Shown here one piece after another: positions 1 through 8,090 of a stretch of DNA of 14,171 nt; position 1 is the first letter of the stretch; each line of letters begins with the position of its first letter. The translations under genes were made by a program, and so were the position numbers. A model generated the notes under the pieces. It was not told the origin of the DNA. It did no database searches and was given only the letters and a program-made list of their open reading frames with translations. Origin of the DNA: Heterostelium multicystogenum (taxonomy: Eukaryota; Evosea; Eumycetozoa; Acytosteliales; Acytosteliaceae); assembly GCA_003667245.1 (NCBI GenBank), contig RCNN01000133.1, forward strand, positions 1 through 14,171. Direction: 5' to 3'.

Positions 1-2293
1 GGCCTTGACCAGCAACTTGCGCTCAGCCCCCAAGCGCCCGCAGCAGGGCGCCCTGGCGAATCCGCTCATCGAGGGTTGCCTGGAGCCCGGGAGAACAACA
101 CGGCCATCCCGCCGCCAGGACAAACAACAGCCGTACTCCACCGCCAGAGTGACTTGGGCCAGGATGCTGCGCAGCTGTTCAAGCAGCGCCTCCACTTGCA
201 GGATGGTCACCGCCGGAAGGCCCGGGACAGGTCGACGATCTGCTGGTCATGACCGGGTGCTAGGTAGAAGCTGGTCAGGTAGGTGGCCGGCAGGTCCTTC
301 AGGGTGCCGGGCTGGAAGATCATGAAGAAGTTGGGCTGGAAGTTGTCCCAGTTGATTTCCCGCAGGCTGGTGACCCGCGCTTCGCGTTTTTCCCGCCGAC
401 GGTAAAACACCAGGTGATCGTTGAGCTTGAGTTTCAGGCTGTCGGCGACCTTGGCCTCCACCGAGACGCCTGGAATCTCGTCGGTCGGTTGCGCCGTCCA
501 CCAGGAGCCCGCCGTCAGCTTGTTGCCCGGTGGTAGGTCGGCGGCCCAGGTCAGGCTCAAGTCTCGCTGTACTGCACGATCGCCGCTGGAGTCCTTGCTG
601 ACAATCTCCTGCACTGGCGAGCCATTGATGCTGATCAGTCGTCCCGGTACCACCCGGATACAGCGGAGCCGATTGCGCCTGTAATTCCAGCAGGCGTGCG
701 CCGAAGGTGTCTTTGGTCGGCGGGCAGGATGTTCAGGGCGAAATAGTTGGGGGCGTCCTTGGGCAACTGGTTCTGCCAGGTATCCAGCAATTCGCCGCGC
801 AACAACGCGATCAAGCCCATGGATAACAGGATCAGCCCGAACGCCAGTGACTGCCCCGCGGCCGCCAGGGGATGACGCAGCAACTGGCCCAGCCCCAGGC
901 GCCATGGCAAGGAGGCCCGGGCCAGCAGGCGTCGCAGGCTTTGCAGCAACAGGAGCAGCAGGCCGCCGAGAACCAGCGCGGCAATCACGCCGCCGCCCAG
1001 CAGGGCGAAGGTCAGAACCAGGTCGAGGCTCAAGCGCCACATGATCAGGCCCAGGGCGAAGAGTGCGGCGCCGTAGACCATCCAGGTGCTGGAAGGGATT
1101 GGCAGCAAGTCGCGGCGCAATACCCGCAGTGGCGGCACCCGCCCCAGGGCGGCCAGCGGCGGCAGGGCGAAACCGGCGAGGGCTACCAGCCCGGTGCCAA
1201 TCCCGGCAACGGCCGGCAGCAGCCCGCCGGGTGGAACGTCCGCCGGCAGCAAGGTCATGCAACAGCGCAAACAGGCCCAATTGCGCCAGCCAGCCGAGCA
1301 GGGCGCCGGTCAGGCTGGCCAGCAACCCCAGCACGGCCAATTGCAGGCTGAACAGCAACATGGTTTCGCGTCGCGACAAACCCGAGGCAGCGCAGCAAGG
1401 CGCTGGCATCAAAGCGTCGGCTGGCGAAGCGATTGGCCGAGAGCGCCACGGCCACGCCGGAGAGCAGCACCCGCCACCAAGGCTGGCCATGTTCAAGTAA
1501 CGTTCGGCCTTGCCCAGCGCGCCGCCGATCTGCTGGTTGCCGTCGCGCGGCATCCTGCAGCCGCTGGTTGGCAGCCAGCCGGGCGGGCTTGACCAGGTCG
1601 CGATAGGTTTGCAGCACGGTGCCGCCCTGTGGCGCGCGCCACAGGTCGCGATAACTCACGCCGACTGCCGGGCTGCACCACGCCGGTGGCGTCAAGGTCG
1701 GCCAGGTTGATCATCACCCTGGGCGTCAGGCTATAGAAGTTGCCGGCGCGATCCGGCTCATAGGTCAGCACGCGCGAAAGGCGCAGGGTCTTCATGCCGA
1801 CGTCGATGCTGTCGCCGATTTTCAGGTTCAGTGCCGTCAACAGCCGTGCTTCCACCCAGGCTTCACCGGGTTTGGGGCCACCTCCGGCAGTTTCTTCGGC
1901 GAAGGGTTCGGCGGCGCTCTTCAGCTCGCCGCGCAACGGATACGCCTCGTTGACCGCCTTGATGCTGGACAGCTGGATGCCAGCGTCAGTGGCAATCACG
2001 CTGGAGAATTCCACCACCCTGGCGTGCTGCAGGCCCAGCTCGGTGCCACTCTGGATTTGCTCGGTGCGGGGCGGGTGAACTGCCTTCCAGCACCAGGTCG
2101 GCCGCCAGGAACTCGGGTGGCGCGCAACATCATCGCGCCGTTCAGGCGGGCACCGAAGTAACCGATGGCGGTGCTGGCGGCCACGGCCACCAGCAGGGCG
2201 AAGAACAGCACACGCAGTTCGCCGGCGCGGGCATCGCGCAGCAACTGGCGAAGGGCAAGGCTGAAACAGGCGCAACAAGGGCAAGCGTGCCAT
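1..2293 (-). CDS. ybbP: YbbP-like ABC exporter permease (FtsX family), partial, frame-broken
   Basis: Inner-membrane permease subunit of a MacB/LolCDE-like ABC system, partner of the YbbA ATPase. The start ATG (2293-2291) shares one base with the ybbA stop (TGATG), so the two are translationally coupled. The N terminus is MARLPLLRLF; a first membrane helix (motif VLFFALLVAVAAS) lies near residues 25-45. A periplasmic domain follows (VEFSSVIATDAG, GEAWVEARLL, LTPRVMINLADLD), then FtsX membrane blocks (MLLFSLQLAVLGLLASLTG; ALGLIMWRLSLDLVLTF) and a second periplasmic domain. A last FtsX block near 1-150 contains ATLDERIRQGALLRALG. About 760 residues of a family of roughly 830 are present; the C terminus is beyond the left edge. 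The reading frame is broken at least ten times by one-base indels, for example near 2265, 2115, 2070, 1660, 1550, 1475, 1258 and 700. Conserved sequence continues across each break, which points to sequence error. The transported substrate is not known from the sequence. Confidence 0.85.
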
Positions 2294-2975
2294 CAAGGCT
2301 CCAGGGGCGCGACCATCAGGCCGGCTTCAAGACGGATCAGGCGACGGCAACGGTGGGCCAGGCGCTCGTCATGGGTCACCAGCACCAGGGTCGTGCCGCT
2401 CTCTTTGTTGAGTTCGAACAGCAGGTCGCTGATGCGCTCGCCGGTATGGCTGTCGAGGTTGCCGGTGGGTTCATCGGCAAACAGCACGTCCGGTTCGGCA
2501 GCAAACGCCCGGGCAATCGCTACCCGTTGCTGCTCACCCCCGAAAGTTGGCGCGGCGAGTGGGTGAGACGCTGGCCCAGGCCGACACGCTCCAGCAGGTG
2601 TTTGGCGCGCTCGCGGGCGTCCTTGCGACCGTCCAGCTCCAGGGGCAGCATCACGTTTTCCAGCGCGTTGAGGCTGTCGAGCAACTGGAAGGACTGGAAC
2701 ACAAATCCCACGTGCCTCGGCGCGGATGCGTGCACGCTGGTCTTCGTCGAGGGTACTCAGGGCCTGGCCGCGAGGGTGACTTCGCCACTGCTGGGCAGGT
2801 CGAGGCCCGGCCAGCAGGCCGAGGAGGGTGGATTTGCCGGAACCGGAGGCGCCGACGATAGCCAGGCTATCGCCCTTGTTCAGTTCCAGGCTCAGTTCGT
2901 GCAGGATAGTCAGTTCAACCTTCCGCGCTGAACCACTTTGCTAAGGTTTCGCGCGGTGAGAATGCTTGCGCCCAT
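2293..2975 (-). CDS. ybbA: YbbA-like ABC transporter ATP-binding protein, frame-broken
   Basis: Cytoplasmic ATPase of the YbbA-YbbP system, LolD/MacB-like class. The N terminus is MGASILTARNLSK. Walker A (GASGSGKST) is encoded near 2845, the Q-loop region reads GFVFQSFQLLDSLNALENV, Walker B with the following loop is VLFADEPTGNLD, and the H-loop is VTHD. The signature motif LSGGEQQR is interrupted: one G is missing from a G run near 2536-2540. Five one-base indels (near 2925, 2811, 2770, 2722 and 2538) net to minus one. Undoing them gives 227 residues, normal for the family. The gene starts 10 bases from the divergent tesA start, as in many gamma-proteobacteria, and it overlaps ybbP. The family assignment is firm; the substrate is inferred to be a lipid-like or hydrophobic envelope compound, which the sequence does not show. 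Confidence 0.88.
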
Positions 2976-2985
2976 GGAGAATCCA

Positions 2986-3593
2986 ATGCGAATGTGGTTT
3001 TTGAGTGCTGGCCTGGCCTTGATGTGCATGGCCCAGAACGCAGCGGCGGGTACAGTCCTGATCGTTGGCGATAGTATCAGTGCCGGTTTCGGGCTGGATA
3101 CCAGCAAAGGGTGGGTAGCGTTGTTGGGACAACGGCTCAAGAGCGAAGGTTTCGACGAATAAAGTGGTCAACGCCTCTATCAGCGGCGACACCAGTGCCG
3201 GAGGCCGGGCGCGGCTGCCGGCGGCGCTTGCAGAGCATAAGCCGGAACCTGGTGATCATTGAGCTGGGCGGCAATGACGGCCTGCGTGGGCAGCCACCCG
3301 AGCAATTGAAACAAAATCTTGCATCGATGATTGAACAGTCCAAGGCCAGCGGTGCCAAGGTGCTGCTGCTGGCATGCAGTTGCCGCCTAATTACGGGCCG
3401 AAATACACCACCGCGTTTGCTAATGTCTACCCGGCCCTGGCCAAGGAAAAAAGCGTCCCGCTGGTGCCGTTTTTCCTTGAAGGCGTCGGTGGTCATTCCG
3501 GACCTGATGCAGGCTGACCAATTGCACCCGGCGGTTGGCGCGCAGGGCAAGTTGCTGGAAAATGTCTGGCCAACGCTAAAACCACTGCTATGA
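2986..3593 (+). CDS. tesA: TesA: periplasmic GDSL arylesterase / acyl-CoA thioesterase I, frame-broken
   Basis: SGNH/GDSL hydrolase exported to the periplasm; TesA enzymes hydrolyse acyl thioesters, aryl esters and lysophospholipids. It starts MRMWFLSAGLALM with a signal peptide ending at AQNAAAG. Block I with the catalytic Ser is VLIVGDSISAGFG, block III is LGGND, and the block V Asp-His pair is in MQADQLHPAVGAQG. Four one-base indels are visible: an extra T after GAA near 3162, an extra G near 3244, a missing G near 3374 and an extra C near 3494. Undoing them gives 201 residues, the normal size. A GGAG ribosome-binding site lies at 2976-2979. An in-frame ATG at 2974 is an alternative start, but it would place ENP before the signal peptide. 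It is divergent from ybbA, a conserved arrangement; TesA has been linked physically to YbbAP in E. coli (from memory). Confidence 0.88.
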
Positions 3594-3616
3594 CGCTTTT
3601 CTAGCAGCGGTCTTTC
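3580..3616 (+). terminator. possible weak terminator hairpin after tesA
   Basis: CCACTGCTA and TAGCAGCGG can pair (one mismatch) around an 11-base loop, followed by a poor T-rich tail (TCTTT). The 5' arm overlaps the last codons of tesA. The weak tail makes this doubtful. Confidence 0.25.
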
Positions 3617-3649
3617 GGCTAAGGTGGCCCCCCCCGATTTGGAGCCCCG

Positions 3650-3944
3650 ATGTCGCGTCCTGCCTGGTCACTGTTTGCCTACCAACTGATCGAGCCTGAC
3701 GAACAGCTGGATCTGTTCGCCTGCCAGGAAGTCCGGGTGCATCTGGTGACGCGTTCAATTGGAGTTGGGCGGGTCCATCGACCGCACCCTCTGCGGCACG
3801 TTGTTGCCTGCCCAGCCGCGCTGGTCATCGGTGGATCGCTCGATCTTCCAGGACCAGCGTTTGTGCCCCCTGTGCCGGGCGATCCTCGAGTCGCAAAAAC
3901 GCGGCACACCGCCGATCTGGCCAGAGCTGCGCTTCGAGCTTTGA
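3650..3944 (+). CDS. conserved hypothetical protein with four cysteines, one frameshift
   Basis: Small cytoplasmic-looking protein of unknown function. The start ATG has a GGAG site five bases upstream. The first part reads MSRPAWSLFAYQLIEPDEQL and the second continues in another frame with LELGGSIDRTLCG and LCPLCRAILESQKRG, ending ELRFEL. The switch falls at 3747-3756; removing one base there joins both halves into 97 residues. Cys25, Cys48, Cys72 and Cys75 (the last two as CPLC) could bind a metal, but four cysteines in about 100 residues are only suggestive. No signal peptide or membrane segment is seen. It sits between tesA and the L,D-transpeptidase gene on the same strand. I recognise it as Pseudomonas-type sequence but know no function. 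Confidence 0.65.
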
Positions 3945-3970
3945 ATATGGGTGCCCGCCGGGCAGCCGTG

Positions 3971-3976
3971 TACAAT
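3971..3976 (+). promoter_or_regulatory. candidate -10 box (TACAAT) for the L,D-transpeptidase gene
   Basis: TACAAT matches five of six bases of the sigma-70 -10 consensus and lies 40 bases before the ATG at 4017. There is no good -35 at the usual distance; TTGAAT at 3941-3946 is 24 bases away. A small TGCCC/GGGCA hairpin (3952-3964) lies just upstream. Confidence 0.3.
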
Positions 3977-4016
3977 CCATTTTCTACTACCCGTCGATCT
4001 GCGAAGGAATTCCCGG

Positions 4017-4991
4017 ATGTTGTCGCGCCTTTCCGCCGTCACCTGCTGCCTGTCTCTCGCTGCGCTCTGCGCGGCCGGTCCTGCTGCAGCCTTGCAGTTG
4101 CCTTTGCCGCCACCGGGTGAAGATATCGTTGGCCAGGTCCAGGTGATCAAGGCAAGTACGAAAGATACCTTCGCGGACCTCGGCACCACCTACGACCTGG
4201 GTTATTCGGAGATGGTCGCGGCCAACCCGGGCGTGGATGCCTGGCTGCCGGGAGCGGGTACCGAGATCGTGTTGCCGACGCGCTTCATCCTGCCGCCCGG
4301 CCCGCGTGAAGGCATTGTGATCAACCTGGCGGGAATACCGGCCTCTCTACTACCCCAAGGGCCAGAACGTGGTGTACACGTTCCCGTTGGGGATTGGCCG
4401 TGAAGGCTGGGGCTCGCCAGTGGCCCACACCACCATCACGGGCAAGATCCCGAACCCGACCTGGACCCCGCCAGCCTCGATCAAGGCAGAAACACGCCGC
4501 CAATGGCGACCCGTTGCCCAAACGTCGTGCCGGCGGGCCCGGACAACCCGCTGGGGCCGTTCAAGTTCACCCTCGGCACGCCGGGCTACCTGATCCACGG
4601 TTCCAACATGAAGTTCGGCATCGGTACCCGTACCAGCCACGGTTGCTTCCGCATGTTCAACACAACGTGCTGGAAATGGCCGACATGGTGCCGGTGGGCA
4701 CGTCGGTGCGGATTATCAACGACGCCTACAAGTTCGGCGCGGCCGGGGGCAAGGTCTACCTGGAAGCCCATACGCCGCTGAACGACGATGGCACCCCATC
4801 GGTCGTCGACAAGCACACCGCCGCCGATCATCAACGCCTTGCTCAAGCGTGAAGACCTGTCCAGCAACCTGCGGGTCAACTGGGACCAGGTGCGTGACGT
4901 GGTTGCGGCTGAAGACGGTTTGCCGACGGAAATCGGTGTACCCGGCGGGGCGCCGATGGTGTCGAGTACGCCGGTCGATCTGCAGCAGTAA
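4017..4991 (+). CDS. L,D-transpeptidase (LysM + YkuD domains), periplasmic, frame-broken
   Basis: ErfK/YbiS/YcfS-type enzyme that cleaves a peptidoglycan tetrapeptide stem at meso-DAP and transfers it to an acceptor amine (another stem or a lipoprotein lysine). The start is set by AAGGA at 4004-4008, eight bases before the ATG. A signal peptide (MLSRLSAVTCCLSLAAL, cleavage near AGPAAA) is followed by a LysM-like segment (DTFADLGTTYDLGYSEMVAA). The YkuD catalytic block has YLIHGSNMKFGIGTR and SHGCFRM; the Cys of SHGC is the expected nucleophile. Five one-base indels (near 4332, 4492, 4528, 4662 and 4820) net to plus three; undoing them gives about 323 residues, a normal length. The next gene, oprI, encodes a lipoprotein with a C-terminal lysine, a plausible substrate (inference). 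Alternative: a generic 3-3 crosslinking L,D-transpeptidase. Confidence 0.87.
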
Positions 4992-5006
4992 GCCTGCACG
5001 ATCCAT

Positions 5007-5042
5007 AACCCGTTATCGCCTCGCGCGGTGACGGGTTTTTAT
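5007..5042 (+). terminator. intrinsic terminator of the L,D-transpeptidase gene
   Basis: AACCCGTTATCGC pairs with GCGGTGACGGGTT (with G-U pairs) around a short loop and is followed by TTTTTATT, 15 bases after the stop codon. Confidence 0.75.
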
Positions 5043-5067
5043 TGTCTGGAATCCCCAAATCACAGGC

Positions 5068-5098
5068 AAAAAAAAGCCGATCCAAGAATGGATCGGCT
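5068..5098 (-). terminator. intrinsic terminator of oprI
   Basis: On the minus strand, AGCCGATCCA and TGGATCGGCT form a perfect 10-bp stem around a four-base loop (TTCT), followed by a run of eight T. It lies about 20 bases after the oprI stop. Confidence 0.9.
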
Positions 5099-5120
5099 TG
5101 ATAACAACCCCGGAGGATTA

Positions 5121-5372
5121 TTACTTGCGGCTTGCTTTTTCAAGCATGCGCAGAGCGCGCTCGTTAGCTTCGTCAGCAGTCTGTTGTGCTTTTTGAGCAG
5201 CAGCCAGAGCTTCATCAGCTTTACGGTAGGCTTCGTCTGCACGAGCCTGGGAGCGTGCTGCTGCGTCTTCAGTTGCAGTCAGACGAGCTTCGGTTTCTTT
5301 GGAGACGCTGCTGCAACCGGTAGCCAGAACTGCGGCCAGAGCCAGAGCAGAGAATTTCAGAACGTTGTTCAT
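5121..5372 (-). CDS. oprI: OprI, major outer-membrane lipoprotein (Lpp-like)
   Basis: Small abundant outer-membrane lipoprotein that helps tie the outer membrane to peptidoglycan. The protein is 83 residues and intact: signal peptide [19 protein letters not shown], lipidated Cys20 (lipobox LATGC), then a mature region of about 64 residues with alanine-rich heptads ([36 protein letters not shown]) forming a coiled coil, and a C-terminal Arg-Lys like Braun's lipoprotein. The start is chosen at 5372 because AAGGGGA lies five bases upstream; an in-frame ATG five codons earlier lacks this spacing. It has its own promoter region and a strong terminator. The terminal lysine can be the peptidoglycan attachment point (known for Lpp, inferred here). 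Confidence 0.97.
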   Translation of the reverse strand: MNNVLKFSALALAAVLATGCSSVSKETEARLTATEDAAARSQARADEAYRKADEALAAAQKAQQTADEANERALRMLEKASRK

Positions 5373-5439
5373 CGTGTTCCCCTTCAAGGACTTTCTATTA
5401 AATGGCTACTTTCTCAGAGTGAGCTAATAGCCGGCGTAC

Positions 5440-5467
5440 ATACTACCCATTACTTGTAGTAAGTAAA
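5440..5467 (-). promoter_or_regulatory. candidate sigma-70 promoter of oprI
   Basis: On the minus strand TTTACT (5467-5462) and TAGTAT (5445-5440) are separated by 16 bases. The transcript would start near 5433 with a leader of about 60 bases. A run of eight T on the minus strand (5487-5494) lies where a distal UP element would sit, which fits a highly expressed gene. Based on pattern only. Confidence 0.45.
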
Positions 5468-5998
5468 CTGACGTAGCGCAAGAAGCAAAAAAAATTCTCG
5501 CGTCCAATCTATTTTGGCTAATCTTTCGAGAGTCTGTATAAAAAATATGCAGATTTTTGCACTCGGCCGAGGATTGGATCCAGCCTGAAAGGGCCGGCTG
5601 GCATGTGTTAAGCCATGTAAACATAAGTCATTTTATATATCGTCCCTGACACTATTGTTCAGATTGTCTTTTCGCCATTCGGTATCTTTTGTGCATGTTG
5701 AGGTGACTTTAAGAGCGCGTGTTCGTCTCAAGCTTCAACTGCCGGCAATGTTCAGGCCATCGACGTAAGGAATCTCGATTGGCCCTTTCTATGTCCGCCA
5801 GCGCAACGGAAGACGAGCGCGTCTTGAGCAATTGTGCGATTGGCGCCTACTATTTCCCTGTGCTGGTTGTGAGCGCTAGTGCAAGGCACTGGCCGCTTTT
5901 CTCGTTGTCGAAACCGGCACCGGGTGGCGTAGATGTTCCTTCGCCGGAAAAACATCGGTAAGGTAGGGGTCAGAAACCAAGACCCGCGAGGAGTAGTG
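5468..5998. other. long non-coding stretch between oprI and the GNAT gene
   Basis: About 530 bases with no convincing gene. The oprI-proximal part (5470-5560) is AT-rich. It holds an interrupted palindrome TCTGTATA-AAAAA-TATGCAGA (5533-5553, one mismatch), a perfect 10-bp palindrome CTCGGCCGAG (5562-5571) and a CCAGCC/GGCTGG hairpin (5581-5602). Beyond 5640 I see no structure I can name. A short open frame at 5791-5961 (56 codons) has no ribosome-binding site and does not look like protein. The GNAT promoter must lie in the right half. Confidence 0.5.
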
Positions 5999-6280
5999 AT
6001 GAGCGAGGCGTTGTCCATCCACCATGACCAGGCTGGTCATCAGTTCGAGACCAATGTGGACGGTCATCGTGCCTATCTGACCTATATGGATCTCGGGAAG
6101 CAGACCCTGGATATCTATCGCACCTTCGTGCCCAACGCATTGCGCGGCCGTGGCATTGCTGCCGCGCTGACCGAGGAAGCGTTGAAGTTCGCCGAAGAGG
6201 CAGGTTATACGGTGATCCCGTCCTGCTCCTACGTTGAGCGCTACATGGAGCGCCACCAGCGCCATGCCGCGAAGCTTTGA
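5999..6280 (+). CDS. small GCN5-related N-acetyltransferase (YidJ/NATD1-like)
   Basis: A 93-residue single-domain protein of the short GNAT family, which binds acetyl-CoA; the acceptor substrate is unknown. The sequence MSEALSIHHDQAGHQFETNV leads into AYLTYMDLG, and the family block DIYRTFVPNALRGRGIAAAL carries the acetyl-CoA binding RGRGIA motif. SYVERYMERHQ near the C terminus is typical of the family. GAGGAG at 5988-5993 lies five bases before the ATG, which fixes the start. The gene is intact. It is convergent with the DAHP synthase gene and shares a bidirectional terminator with it. No partner gene is evident. Confidence 0.85.
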   Translation: MSEALSIHHDQAGHQFETNVDGHRAYLTYMDLGKQTLDIYRTFVPNALRGRGIAAALTEEALKFAEEAGYTVIPSCSYVERYMERHQRHAAKL

Positions 6281-6296
6281 GCATTGAGTAGGGCGG

Positions 6297-6346
6297 TACG
6301 CAGAGCATCCCAGGATGCATTCCCACGCAGGGCGGGGGAACGATCA
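6297..6346. repeat. REP-like palindromic intergenic element (fluorescent-Pseudomonas type)
   Basis: Between the GNAT stop and the terminator, the pieces ACGCAGAGCATCCCAGGATG, GCATTCCCACGCAG and GGGGGAACGATCA resemble the common Pseudomonas intergenic unit built from a GGAATGC / ACGCAGAGCGTGGGAACGATCA-like core (recognised from memory). Only one copy is in this window, so repetition cannot be shown here. Confidence 0.4.
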
Positions 6347-6378
6347 AAAAAAAACGCCGGGTTTAGCCCGGCGTTTTT
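6347..6378. terminator. bidirectional intrinsic terminator (GNAT / DAHP synthase)
   Basis: ACGCCGGG and CCCGGCGT form a perfect 8-bp stem around TTTAG. It is flanked by a run of A on the left and of T on the right, so it can terminate both converging transcripts. Confidence 0.88.
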
Positions 6379-6395
6379 GTGTCCGCAGTCTGTGC

Positions 6396-7470
6396 TCAGC
6401 CGCGCTGGCGCTTGGGCAACACGTCCTTGAGCTTGGCGTGCATGCTGCGCAAGGTGGTCTCGGTGGCAGACCAGTCGATGCACGCATCGGTGATCGACAC
6501 GCCGTATTGCAGGTCGGCCAGGTCCTTTGGAATCGCCTGGCAGCCCCAGTTCAGGTGGCTTTCGACCATCAGGCCGATGATCGACTGGTTGCCTTCCAGA
6601 ATCTGGTTGGCCACGTTCTCCATCACCAGCGGTTGCAGGGCCGGGTCCTTGTTGGAGTTGGCGTGGCTGCAATCGACCATGATGTTCGGCTTGATCTTCG
6701 CCTTGTTCAGCGCCTGTTCGCACAAGGCCACGCTGACCGAATCATAGTTGGGCTTGCCATTGCCGCCACGCAGTACCACGTGACCGTAGGCGTTGCCCTT
6801 GGTGGTGACGATGGACACGCCACCTTCCTGGTTGATGCCCAGGAAGCGGTGCGGGCTGGAGACCGACTGCAGGGCGTTGATCGCCACGGTCAGGCCGCCA
6901 TCGGTACCGTTCTTGAAACCCACGGCCGAGGACAGGCCGGAAGCCATTTCGCGGTGAGTCTGGGATTCGGTGGTGCGTGCACCAATTGCCGACCAGCTGA
7001 TCAGGTCTTGCAGGTACTGCGGGGAAATCGGGTCCAGGGCTTCGGTTGCCGTCGGCAGGCCCATTTCCGCCAGGTCCAGCAGCAATTGACGACCGATGTG
7101 CAGGCCGTCCTGGATCTTGAACGAGTCGTCCAGGTACGGGTCGTTGATCAAGCCTTTCCAGCCGACGGTGGTACGCGGCTTCTCGAAATAGACACGCATC
7201 ACCAGGTACAAGGTGTCGGACACTTCCGCCGCCAGCACCTTCAGGCGCTCGGCGTATTCGTGGGCAGCCTTGAGGTCATGGATCGAGCACGGCCGATGAC
7301 CACGAACAGGCGGTGGTCGGTGCCGTCGAGAATCTCACGGATGACTTCGCGGCCCTTGGTGACGGTCTGCAGGGCAGCGTCGCTCAGGGGGATTTCACGC
7401 TTGAGCTGATCGGCGTGATCAGGGTCTCGTTGGATTCGACGTTAAGGTCGTTGATCGGTAAATCAGCCAT
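6396..7470 (-). CDS. aroF: DAHP synthase (3-deoxy-7-phosphoheptulonate synthase), type I, two frameshifts
   Basis: Cytoplasmic enzyme that condenses phosphoenolpyruvate and erythrose 4-phosphate, the first step of the shikimate pathway. It starts MADLPINDLNVESNETLITP. The AroFGH-type blocks are visible: HRLFVVIGPCSIHD (metal and PEP site), MRVYFEKPRTTVGWKGLIND, GLPTATEALDPISPQYLQDL, SWSAIGARTTESQTHREMAS, VGFKNGTDG, IMVDCSHANSNKDP and SITDACIDW. It has two one-base deletions, one near 7419 (ACGCC-GATCAG) and one near 7291 (inside GPCS, a C missing from a C run). Restoring both gives exactly 358 residues, the usual length. Type I DAHP synthases are feedback inhibited by an aromatic amino acid; I cannot tell which from sequence alone, and Pseudomonas carries paralogues, so the symbol aroF is approximate. 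Confidence 0.93.
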
Positions 7471-7558
7471 CGTGTTACTCGTCAGGGTCACGGGTGCCGG
7501 CCGCCAGCGATCCCCGTGCGGCGGAGCACAGCATGATTTAAGTGCAGCGGGGAGCGGA

Positions 7559-7588
7559 ACCTTAGCGCGTTACAAGGCTGCGAGACAA
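7559..7588 (-). promoter_or_regulatory. candidate sigma-70 promoter of the DAHP synthase gene
   Basis: On the minus strand TTGTCT (7588-7583) and TAAGGT (7564-7559) are separated by 18 bases, about 90 bases before the ATG at 7470. The leader shows no obvious leader peptide or attenuator hairpin. Confidence 0.4.
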
Positions 7589-7603
7589 TGGGCAACGTCC
7601 GCT

Positions 7604-8041
7604 TTAATCCAGCGCTGGCAGCACAAAAGCCTCATGGGAGAACTCGCCGGCATGGCGCGTGACCCATTCCCGGGCCAGCGCTTCGCTCTGCCCGAGTGTG
7701 GGCTCGACGCCTTCGTGGAGGCGGCAGTACCGTTCGCATGTCTGGCACACTTGCTCACCCATTCGCGCACCGAACAAGGCCTGCTCATCGGTAAAGGCAA
7801 TGTCGACGCGGTAGCCGTTTTCGGCCTTGCGGCACCATGCCACATAGCCCGGATAGCGGGCCGTCTGGCCCAGTGAGGGGATGTGCAACTCGATGGCCGC
7901 GCCCTGGCGCCAGGCGCGCGGGCAATTGCATGCGACGCCGCCCAGGCCGATAGTGTGCAGCCGTTGGCGGGAAATGCCGGAAATGGGGCGTTGGGTTATT
8001 TCGACAGCGACATCATCAGGGTGAGGAAAGAAACGACCCAT
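7604..8041 (-). CDS. PilZ-like domain protein
   Basis: A 145-residue protein with the size and pattern of a single PilZ domain, a c-di-GMP receptor fold. It starts MGRFFPHPDDVAVEI; RQRLHTIGLGGVACNCPR sits where PilZ proteins have the (D/N)xSxxG strand, followed by GAAIELHIPSLG, YPGYVAW and YRVDIAFTDEQ. The ligand motifs are degenerate: no clear RxxxR precedes the strand, and TIGLGG replaces DxSxxG. It may therefore not bind c-di-GMP. Cysteines occur as CNC and as CQTCERYC near residue 100. CGGAG about nine bases upstream supports the start at 8041. It is divergent from the thioredoxin-like gene, with almost no space between. The family assignment is moderate; the role is unknown. Confidence 0.7.
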   Translation of the reverse strand: MGRFFPHPDDVAVEITQRPISGISRQRLHTIGLGGVACNCPRAWRQGAAIELHIPSLGQTARYPGYVAWCRKAENGYRVDIAFTDEQALFGARMGEQVCQTCERYCRLHEGVEPTLGQSEALAREWVTRHAGEFSHEAFVLPALD

Positions 8042-8090
8042 GCACACGGACTCCGAGCACCGTCCAGTTGACGGCGGTGGCAGCAGTATA

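Noticed and set aside
872..1592. Plus-strand Gln/Ala/Gly-rich open frames opposite ybbP
   Set aside because: Composition is the complement of Leu/Ala-rich membrane helices on the other strand.
5791..5961. Possible 56-codon gene upstream of the GNAT gene
   Set aside because: No ribosome-binding site, no family resemblance, and an irregular composition.
6305..6318. GCATCC/GGATGC hairpin
   Set aside because: The loop would be only two bases; it is better explained as part of the REP-like unit.
6315..7409. Long plus-strand open frame (364 codons) opposite the DAHP synthase gene
   Set aside because: It is a shadow of the strongly conserved minus-strand gene, with no ribosome-binding site and no recognisable protein pattern.
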